This document shows, in pieces, positions 1-5,867 of a stretch of DNA of 18,960 nt (position 1 is its first letter; each line of letters opens with the position of its first letter). This DNA comes from JAWVZB01 sp033722375 (GTDB lineage Bacteria; Actinomycetota; Nitriliruptoria; Nitriliruptorales; Nitriliruptoraceae). Location of the stretch: positions 1 through 18,960 of the forward strand of contig JAWVZB010000064.1 of NCBI GenBank assembly GCA_033722375.1, given 5' to 3'. The notes under the pieces were generated by a model. It saw nothing but the letters and a program-made list of their open reading frames with translations. It did no database searches and was not told the origin of the DNA. The position numbers were made by a program, and so were the translations under genes.

Positions 1-1032
1 ACCGGATTGAACCTCGAGGTCGCCGCCGGCGAGACCGTCGCGGTCCTGGGACCGTCCGGGTCGGGAAAGACCACCCTGCTGTACGCAGTCGCTGGGTTCG
101 TGTCGCCCTCGGAAGGACGGATCGACATCGCCGGGGTCACCGTGAGCGGTCGCGGTCGGCGGCCCGTGCCGGCTGAGCACCGTGAGGTCGGTCTCGTGTT
201 CCAGAACTACGCCTTGTGGCCACACCTGACCGCACTCGAGACGGTCGCCTACCCCTTGCGGCGTCGGGGCGTGGAGCGTTCGTCGGCCCAACTGCGGGCG
301 CGGGAACTGCTCGCGCTCATGGGCATCGCCGAGCTCGAGCACCGCAAGCCCGACCAGCTCTCCGGCGGCCAGCAACAGCGGGTGGGTCTCGCCCGAGCGC
401 TGGCGCGCGAAGCCCGGCTGTACCTGATGGACGAGCCCACCGCCCATCTGGATGCCGCGCTCCGCGGGGCGTTGCAGCAGGAGATCACCGCGGTGCGGGA
501 ACGCTCCGGCGCTGCGGCGGTCTACGCAACGCACGACGCCGGCGAGGCCCTGGCGGTCGCCGACCGAGTCGCCCTGGTGCGTGGCGGCCGGCTGGTCCAG
601 GTCGGGGCGCCGGAGGAGGTCTACAGCCAGCCGGTCGACCGGTGGGCGGCCGAGCTGACCGGCGTGGCCTCCGTGCTGGACGTCGCGGTGAGCGGTGTGG
701 ACCGGAACCGCCTCGAGGTCGAGGTAGCAGGGGTGTCGCTCCGTGTCGGGGTCGCCGAGGTTCGGGGCGGAGGCCAGGCCCAGCTGCTGGTTCGTCCCGA
801 GTGGGTGTCGTGCGGGCCCGAGGGGGCTCCGGGGACGGTCGAGCACGTCGCCTTCCGTGGCCCCCACACCGAGTACCGTCTGTCGACTCCTGCGGGCGAG
901 CTGGTCGCGCGCCAGGATGGGCCCGCGCGCTTCCAGGTCGGTGACTCGCTCACGTGGCAGCTCCGCGAGGCATGGTGGCTGCCCCCCGAGCCGGATGGAC
1001 CGACGCTCCGGATCTCGTCATCGCCGGCCTAG
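1..1032 (+). CDS. ABC transporter ATP-binding protein (5' partial), Fe3+/spermidine/thiamine-type
   Basis: ATPase subunit of an ABC importer; it hydrolyses ATP at the cytoplasmic face to drive uptake through permeases that must lie upstream of the window. The reading frame is open from base 1, and probably about 20-25 N-terminal residues are missing. Counting from the first codon, I see Walker A GPSGSGKT (17-24), a Q-loop in VFQNYALWP, the signature LSGGQQQR (120-127), Walker B LYLMDEPT (140-147) and the switch His of THD (about 179). Beyond about residue 230 is a TOBE-type regulatory domain with an LVRPEW segment, as in FbpC/PotA-like proteins. The substrate cannot be read from the sequence. 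The stop at 1030-1032 sits inside a TAGGCT hexamer that could be the -10 element of the next gene. The family is certain; the transported compound is unknown. Confidence 0.93.
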   Translation, partial: TGLNLEVAAGETVAVLGPSGSGKTTLLYAVAGFVSPSEGRIDIAGVTVSGRGRRPVPAEHREVGLVFQNYALWPHLTALETVAYPLRRRGVERSSAQLRARELLALMGIAELEHRKPDQLSGGQQQRVGLARALAREARLYLMDEPTAHLDAALRGALQQEITAVRERSGAAAVYATHDAGEALAVADRVALVRGGRLVQVGAPEEVYSQPVDRWAAELTGVASVLDVAVSGVDRNRLEVEVAGVSLRVGVAEVRGGGQAQLLVRPEWVSCGPEGAPGTVEHVAFRGPHTEYRLSTPAGELVARQDGPARFQVGDSLTWQLREAWWLPPEPDGPTLRISSSPA

Positions 1033-1071
1033 GCTGGTGTGGGCGGGGACACGGCGTAGGCAGGAGGCGGC

Positions 1072-2187
1072 ATGGCCGGGGTGCGGCTGTTGGTCGGCAC
1101 CGCCAAGGGGGCGTTCGTCCTGACATCGGACGGAGGGCGGGGCGAGTGGAAGGTTGCCGGCCCCCACTTCGGTGGCTGGCAGGTCTACCACGTGGCAGGA
1201 TCGCCGGTCGATCCCAACCGCATCTACGCCGCCCCCTCGACCGACTGGTTCGGTCAGGTGATCCAGCGCTCGGACGACGGGGGCGCGAGCTGGGAGGCGG
1301 TCGGCAACGAGTTCACCTACGACGGTGTGCCGGGAACCCACCAGTGGTACGACGGCACCCCCCATCCGTGGGAGTTCGCCCGGGTCTGGCACCTCGAGCC
1401 GTCCAGTGACGATCCGGACACGGTCTTCGCCGGCGTCGAGGACGCTGCGCTCTTCCGATCGACGGACGGCGCGCAGACCTGGGAGGAGCTGCCCGGCCTC
1501 CGCGAGCACGGATCGGGGTCGAAATGGCAGCCGGGAGCGGGTGGCTTGTGTCTGCACACGATCCTGTTGCACCCCGACGACCGGGATCGGATGATGGTCG
1601 CCATCTCCGCTGCGGGGGTGTTCCGGACCGAGGACGGCGGGGCGTCCTGGTCGGCGGCCAACCAGGGCCTCCGCTCCGAGGGGATCCCCGACCCCGAGGC
1701 CGATGTCGGCCACTGCGTCCACAAGATCGCGGTCCATCCTTCCAGTCCGGACGTGCTGTTCATGCAGAAGCACTGGGACGTCATGCGCAGCGACGACTGG
1801 GGCGGCTCGTGGCGTGAGGTCAGCGGTGACCTGCCGACCGACTTCGGCTTCGCGATCGACGTCCACGCGCACGACCCCGAGACCGTGTACGTCGTGCCGA
1901 TCACGAGCGACTCGGAGCACTACCCGCCGGACGGGGCGCTGCGCGTCTACCGCAGCCGGAGCGGTGGCGGCGACTGGGAACCGCTGACCCGCGGGCTCCC
2001 GCAGAGCAACTGCTATCTGAACGTGCTGCGGGACTGCTTGGCGGTGGATTCCCTCGATCCCTGCGGCCTCTACTTCGGCACCACGGGTGGGGACGTCTAC
2101 GGGTCCTCTGACGAGGGCGACAGCTGGGAGCCCCTCGTCCGGGGGCTCCCGAGGGTCCTGTCGGTCGAGGTCCAGACGCTGCCGTGA
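1072..2187 (+). CDS. Asp-box (BNR/sortilin-like) beta-propeller protein
   Basis: 371-residue protein made almost entirely of beta-propeller repeats. At least six Asp-boxes (S-x-D-x-G-x-x-W type) are visible near residues 66-74, 129-137, 185-193, 239-247, 294-302 and 344-352, with a degenerate one near 18-26; that fits a six- or seven-bladed propeller. It belongs to the WD40/YVTN/BNR or 'exo-alpha-sialidase-like' family, but Asp-boxes are structural and I see no evidence for sialidase chemistry. No signal peptide or membrane segment is visible, so it is probably cytoplasmic. An AGGAGG at 1062-1067, 4 nt before the ATG, supports the start. The stop codon overlaps the GTG of the next gene (GTGA), implying translational coupling to the ubiquitin-fold protein. 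Function is unknown. Confidence 0.9.
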   Translation: MAGVRLLVGTAKGAFVLTSDGGRGEWKVAGPHFGGWQVYHVAGSPVDPNRIYAAPSTDWFGQVIQRSDDGGASWEAVGNEFTYDGVPGTHQWYDGTPHPWEFARVWHLEPSSDDPDTVFAGVEDAALFRSTDGAQTWEELPGLREHGSGSKWQPGAGGLCLHTILLHPDDRDRMMVAISAAGVFRTEDGGASWSAANQGLRSEGIPDPEADVGHCVHKIAVHPSSPDVLFMQKHWDVMRSDDWGGSWREVSGDLPTDFGFAIDVHAHDPETVYVVPITSDSEHYPPDGALRVYRSRSGGGDWEPLTRGLPQSNCYLNVLRDCLAVDSLDPCGLYFGTTGGDVYGSSDEGDSWEPLVRGLPRVLSVEVQTLP

Positions 2188-2480
2188 TCACCGTCAAGCT
2201 GCCGGCACACCTCCGCAACCTCGCGGAGGTCACCGACACCGTCCATGTCGAGGTCGAAGGACCAGTGACGGCTCGTAGCGTCCTCGACGCACTCGAGGCC
2301 GCGTACCCGGCGCTGCGGGGCACCGTCCGGGATCACGCGACGGGCAAGCGCCGAGCGTTCGTTCGGTTCTACGTCGGCCAGCAGGACATCTCCCACGACC
2401 CGCTGGACCGCCCGCTGCCTGCCGAGGTGGCCACCGGCGACGAGCCGTTCGCCATCATCGGGGCGATGTCGGGGGGCTGA
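2184..2480 (+). CDS. MoaD/ThiS-family ubiquitin-fold protein with C-terminal Gly-Gly
   Basis: 98-residue protein beginning VTVKLPAHLRNLA and ending AMSGG. The beta-grasp sequence pattern and exposed terminal diglycine are the hallmarks of MoaD/ThiS/ubiquitin-like carriers, whose C-terminus is adenylylated and converted to a thiocarboxylate or conjugated to a partner. Family members serve molybdopterin or thiamine synthesis, but no MoaE, ThiF/MoeB, ThiG or JAMM peptidase gene is in the window, so the pathway is not identifiable. The GTG start at 2184 overlaps the stop of the propeller gene by 4 nt, which argues that the two proteins work together. It may be a sulfur carrier for another reaction or a protein modifier. 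The fold is confident, the role unknown. Confidence 0.88.
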   Translation: MITVKLPAHLRNLAEVTDTVHVEVEGPVTARSVLDALEAAYPALRGTVRDHATGKRRAFVRFYVGQQDISHDPLDRPLPAEVATGDEPFAIIGAMSGG

Positions 2481-2511
2481 TGCACACGTGGACTCCGTGG
2501 AGAGGACGCAG

Positions 2512-2892
2512 ATGGACACGCTCGATCGGTGGCACGACCTCGTGCGCACCGGCGATCTCGCGGGCCTCGACGAGCTGCTGCACGAGGACGTGGTGTTCCG
2601 CTCGCCGGTGTTGTTCACGCCCGTCGAAGGCAAGACCTTGACCGCCATGTATCTCGCCGGTGCCTGCCAGGTGTTGGTCTCTGACGGTTCGTTCACCTAC
2701 GTGCGCGAGGTGGTCGACCCTCCCCACGCCGTGCTCGAGTTCACGAGCGAGATCGACGGCATCGAGGTGAACGGTGTCGACATGATCACCTGGGACGACG
2801 ACGGCAAGATCATCGACTTCAAGGTCATGGTGCGACCGAAGAAGGCGTTCGACCTGGTTCACGCCAAGATGGCTGCGCTCCTGGAGCAGTGA
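2512..2892 (+). CDS. NTF2/SnoaL-like domain protein
   Basis: 126 residues beginning MDTLDRWHDLVRTGDLAGLDELLHEDVVFRSP. The N-terminal helix, the 'LHEDVVFRSP' turn and the following beta-strands match the NTF2-like/SnoaL-like cone fold. Members are small ligand-binding pockets that act as isomerases, dehydratases or accessory domains; no specific catalytic set can be assigned here. I chose the ATG at 2512 because GGAGAGGA lies about 5-10 nt upstream; a GTG at 2488 would add eight residues and has poorer spacing. The gene follows the MoaD-like gene by 31 nt and probably shares its transcript. It converges with the fur-family gene across a 32-nt gap. Confidence 0.82.
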   Translation: MDTLDRWHDLVRTGDLAGLDELLHEDVVFRSPVLFTPVEGKTLTAMYLAGACQVLVSDGSFTYVREVVDPPHAVLEFTSEIDGIEVNGVDMITWDDDGKIIDFKVMVRPKKAFDLVHAKMAALLEQ

Positions 2893-2911
2893 CGGCGGGT
2901 GTAGCGCCGCC
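2893..2911. terminator. possible bidirectional hairpin between convergent genes
   Basis: Short inverted repeat (CGGCG/CGCCG, or the alternative GGCGG/CCGCC) in the 32-nt gap between the convergent NTF2-like and fur-family stop codons. The stem is only 5 bp and has no T tract, so this is a weak call based mainly on position. Confidence 0.25.
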
Positions 2912-2924
2912 TCCCGGTCGCGGT

Positions 2925-3344
2925 TCAGGCGCTCGAGGCGCTCGAAGCGCAGTCCGGGCAGCGGCCTCGGAAGGTCGTCTCGACCCCCAGGAGCTCGAAG
3001 CCGTGCTGCTGGTCGGTCGGGAGGCGCGGATCCTCGGTGACCACGTCGAGCATCTCGCCGCAGTCCACACAGACCAGATGGTGGTGGGGCTCGGCGACGT
3101 TGGGGTCGTAGCGCTTGCGACCGTCGGTATGGGTGATCTCGGCCAGCTCGCCCATGCTGACCAGCTCGTTGAGGGTGTTGTAGACGGTGGCCAGGCTGAC
3201 CTCCGGCAGCATCTCGCGGGCTCGCTCGAACACCTCGTCGGCGGCGAGGTGCACGTGCTCGCCGGCCATCGCCTCGGCGATGACACGACGCTGCGCCGTC
3301 AGCCGCCAGCCGCGGTGACGGAGCCGCTCGAGGAGTGGGGCCAC
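2925..3344 (-). CDS. Fur-family transcriptional regulator, PerR-like peroxide sensor
   Basis: Metal-dependent repressor, 139 residues. The N-terminal winged helix carries the recognition-helix signature SLATVYNTLNELV (50-62). Aligning to Bacillus PerR, all five regulatory-metal ligands are present: H32, D80, H87, H89 and D100; the last is Asp as in PerR rather than the Glu usual in Fur. Structural zinc is provided by C92-x-x-C95 and C129-x-x-C132. The gene is divergent from katG and shares a 7-1-7 palindrome with it, so a peroxide-responsive repressor of katG and of itself is the natural reading. In many actinomycetes furA lies upstream of katG in the same direction; here the pair is divergent. 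I chose GTG at 3344 because it gives the usual family length and has GGGAGG about 10 nt upstream. A longer open frame to 3590 runs antisense into katG and is rejected. Confidence 0.9.
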   Translation of the reverse strand: MAPLLERLRHRGWRLTAQRRVIAEAMAGEHVHLAADEVFERAREMLPEVSLATVYNTLNELVSMGELAEITHTDGRKRYDPNVAEPHHHLVCVDCGEMLDVVTEDPRLPTDQQHGFELLGVETTFRGRCPDCASSASSA

Positions 3345-3392
3345 CTGCTCGGAACCTCCCGTCCGTTGTCCGGAAACTAACCGAAGAAGCGT

Positions 3393-3422
3393 TTGCTTCC
3401 AATCTTTGAACTGTTCTAATGT
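3393..3422 (+). promoter_or_regulatory. predicted katG promoter (-35 TTGCTT, -10 TAATGT)
   Basis: TTGCTT (3393-3398) and TAATGT (3417-3422) are separated by 18 bp in the only clearly AT-rich patch of the intergenic region. The -10 overlaps the right half of the 7-1-7 palindrome, as expected for a repressor-controlled promoter. A candidate minus-strand promoter for the regulator is TTGGAA (complement of 3397-3402) and TTAGTT (complement of 3375-3380) with a 16-bp spacer; this second assignment is less certain. Confidence 0.5.
3405..3419. promoter_or_regulatory. 7-1-7 inverted repeat, candidate Fur/PerR operator
   Basis: TTTGAACTGTTCTAA reads as TTnGAAC-n-GTTCnAA: two seven-base arms around one central base with only the third position of each arm unpaired. 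That 7-1-7 layout is the known architecture of Fur/PerR boxes, though the bases differ from the Bacillus PerR consensus. It lies between the divergent regulator and katG and overlaps the predicted katG -10. A second, smaller palindrome GAAGC-GTTT-GCTTC is at 3386-3399. Confidence 0.6.
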
Positions 3423-3517
3423 GTCAGAACCGACCCTGCTGACGCAAGCAGGCGTCCCCGGGGTCGGGTTCGATTCGAACAGCGGCACCGACCCCGATGC
3501 AGCACGAGGAGTACGAC

Positions 3518-5695
3518 GTGGCAGACACGAGCGAATGCCCGGTGACGGGCGCCAGGACGGCCGAGAGCTTCGGACCGTCGAACCAGACATGGTGGCCGGA
3601 CCGTCTCAACGTCCGGATCCTCCACCCCGAACATCCCAAGGCGGACCCCATGGGGGAGGACTTCGACTACGGCGAAGCGTTCGCCGAGCTCGACGTCGAG
3701 GAGCTCACGCGGGACGTCGACGAGGTCATGACCACGCCACAGGACTGGTTCCCGGCCGACTGGGGGCACTACGGTCCGCTGTTCATCCGGATGTCCTGGC
3801 ACGCCGCCGGCACGTACCGCGTCACCGACGGCCGGGGCGGCGGGTCGACGGGCAACCAGCGGTTCGCCCCGCTCAATAGCTGGCCGGACAACGCCAACCT
3901 CGACCGCGCCCGCCGGCTGCTGTGGCCGGTGAAGAAGAAGTACGGCCGCCGCATCTCGTGGGCGGACCTGTTGATCTTCGCGGGCAACCGCGCTCTCGAG
4001 CACATGGGGTTCGAGACCTTCGGCTTCGGCTTCGGTCGTGAGGACATCTGGGCACCGGAAGAGGACGTGTTCTGGGGGCCCGAGTCCGAGTGGCTCGCCG
4101 ACGAGCGCTTCAGCGGCGACGAGCGCGAGCTCAACGGCTCCCTGGCCGCGAGCCAGATGGGCCTCATCTACGTCAACCCCGAAGGACCCAACGGTGAGCC
4201 CGACCCGCTGAAAGCCGCGCACGACATCCGGGTGACGTTCGGCCGCATGGCCATGAACGACGAGGAGACCGTCGCGCTCATCGCCGGTGGTCACACCTTC
4301 GGCAAGGCCCACGGCGCCACCGCCGAGGAGCCCGGTCCCGCCCCCGAAGGGGCGACCATCGCGGAGCAGGGACTCGGCTGGAAGGGGGGCGTCGGCGCCG
4401 AGACCGTCACCAGCGGCATCGAGGGTGCCTGGACCCCCGACCCGATCGAGTGGAGCCACAGCTTCTTCGAGTTGCTCTTCAAGTACGAGTGGGAGCTGGC
4501 TCAGAGCCCGGCGGGCGCGTACCAGTGGCACCCGAAGGACGTGGAGGACGAAGACCTCGTCCCCGACGCCCACATCGAGGGCCAGATGAACCCGCCGATG
4601 ATGCTGACCACGGACCTCTCGCTCAAGGAGGATCCGGGCTTCCGCGAGATCTCGGAGCGGTTCGCGAAGGACCGCGACGCGTTCGCCGACGCCTTCGCGC
4701 GTGCTTGGTACAAGCTGATCCACCGGGACATGGGGCCGAGCGTCCGCTACCTCGGTCCGCTCGTCCCGGACGAGGAGCTGCTCTGGCAGGACCCGATACC
4801 CGCGGTTGACCACGAGCTGATCGACGACAGCGACATCGCGTCGCTGAAGGAGACGATCCTCGACTCCGGTCTGTCGGTCCCCGAGCTCGTCAACACCGCC
4901 TGGTCGGCGGCGTCGACCTACCGCGACACCGACAAGCGGGGCGGGGCCAACGGGGGACGCATCCGGCTCGATCCGCAGATCGGCTGGGACGTGAACGTCT
5001 CTTCGGGGGTACCGAGCGTCCTCAGCAAGCTCGAACAGATCCAGCAGGACTTCAACGAGTCGCAGTCCGGCGACAAGCGTGTCTCGCTGGCAGACCTCAT
5101 CGTGCTGGGTGGCTGCGCCGCCGTGGAGAAGGCGGCCAAGGACGCCGGCTACGACGTCGAGGTCCCGTTCACGCCCGGCCGTACGGACGCGAGCCAGGAG
5201 CAGACCGACGTCGAGTCGTTCGGCCACCTCGAGCCGATGGCGGACGGGTTCCGCAACTACCTCCAGAAGGACGGCGAGGTGCCGCCCGAGCACATGCTGC
5301 TCGACAAGGCGTTCATGCTGACCCTGTCCGGTCCGGAGATGACGGCGCTCCTCGGCGGCATGCGGGTTCTGGACGCGAACGTGGGGGACGCCAAGCATGG
5401 GGTCTTCACCGACCGTCCCGGAACGTTGACCAACGACTTCTTCGTGAACCTGCTCGACATGGGCACGGAGTGGGAGCCGGTCGTCGACGACGTGCAGGAG
5501 TTCGAGGGTCGGGACCGCGAGACCGGCGAGGTCAAGTGGACTGCGACCCGCGTGGACCTCGTGTTCGGATCGAACTCGGAGCTGCGCGCGCTGTCGGAGG
5601 TCTACGGCAGCGACGACGCCGAGGAGAAGTTCGTGAACGACTTCGTCGCTGCATGGAACAAGGTCATGATGCTCGATCGGTTCGAACTCGACTGA
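3518..5695 (+). CDS. katG: catalase-peroxidase KatG
   Basis: Bifunctional heme catalase-peroxidase, 725 residues in two fused peroxidase-like halves, full length for the family. The distal heme pocket RMSWHAAG supplies R91, W94 and H95; W94, Y218 (in GLIYVNPEG) and M244 (in FGRMAMND) match the Met-Tyr-Trp adduct needed for catalase activity. H259 in GGHTFGKAHG is the proximal heme ligand. The TSGIE stretch equivalent to the Mycobacterium tuberculosis Ser315 region is intact with serine. I prefer GTG at 3518 because GAGGAG sits 6 nt upstream; an in-frame ATG at 3497 would add seven residues and has no clear ribosome-binding site. It is divergent from the PerR-like regulator and followed by a strong hairpin, so it is probably a single-gene transcript induced by peroxide. 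Confidence 0.97.
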   Translation: MADTSECPVTGARTAESFGPSNQTWWPDRLNVRILHPEHPKADPMGEDFDYGEAFAELDVEELTRDVDEVMTTPQDWFPADWGHYGPLFIRMSWHAAGTYRVTDGRGGGSTGNQRFAPLNSWPDNANLDRARRLLWPVKKKYGRRISWADLLIFAGNRALEHMGFETFGFGFGREDIWAPEEDVFWGPESEWLADERFSGDERELNGSLAASQMGLIYVNPEGPNGEPDPLKAAHDIRVTFGRMAMNDEETVALIAGGHTFGKAHGATAEEPGPAPEGATIAEQGLGWKGGVGAETVTSGIEGAWTPDPIEWSHSFFELLFKYEWELAQSPAGAYQWHPKDVEDEDLVPDAHIEGQMNPPMMLTTDLSLKEDPGFREISERFAKDRDAFADAFARAWYKLIHRDMGPSVRYLGPLVPDEELLWQDPIPAVDHELIDDSDIASLKETILDSGLSVPELVNTAWSAASTYRDTDKRGGANGGRIRLDPQIGWDVNVSSGVPSVLSKLEQIQQDFNESQSGDKRVSLADLIVLGGCAAVEKAAKDAGYDVEVPFTPGRTDASQEQTDVESFGHLEPMADGFRNYLQKDGEVPPEHMLLDKAFMLTLSGPEMTALLGGMRVLDANVGDAKHGVFTDRPGTLTNDFFVNLLDMGTEWEPVVDDVQEFEGRDRETGEVKWTATRVDLVFGSNSELRALSEVYGSDDAEEKFVNDFVAAWNKVMMLDRFELD

Positions 5696-5712
5696 GTCTG
5701 TCGACCGTCACG

Positions 5713-5744
5713 GCACCCGGGAGGTCACCTGATCTCCCGGGTGC
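5713..5744 (+). terminator. perfect 11-bp hairpin terminator after katG
   Basis: GCACCCGGGAG (5713-5723) and CTCCCGGGTGC (5734-5744) are perfect inverted repeats around a 10-nt loop, starting 17 nt after the katG stop. No U tract follows, which is common for GC-rich actinobacterial terminators. Confidence 0.75.
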
Positions 5745-5854
5745 TGGCTGTCAGGGCCTCGCCGGACGGTCCCACCGTGGCCGCGAGGCTGGGCCCCTGG
5801 TGCGGAGCCCCCGTGCGGACAGTGACGCGAGGGGCGACGGCAGGTCGACCGCTC

Positions 5855-5860
5855 TAGGTT
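5855..5860 (+). promoter_or_regulatory. possible -10 element of a leaderless ATPase transcript
   Basis: TAGGTT fits the TAnnnT pattern and ends 7 nt before the ATG at 5868, the spacing expected for leaderless transcription. There is no convincing Shine-Dalgarno sequence (only AGG at 5856-5858) and no clear -35, so this is suggestive only. Confidence 0.35.
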
Positions 5861-5867
5861 GCCGCCT

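Noticed and set aside
1072..2187. Calling the Asp-box protein a sialidase
   Set aside because: Asp-boxes are structural and occur in many non-sialidase propellers; I could not identify the arginine triad or nucleophile of sialidases.
3416..5398. 660-residue open frame on the minus strand across katG
   Set aside because: It is antisense to a full-length KatG with all catalytic residues; long antisense frames are expected in GC-rich genes and it has no family motif.
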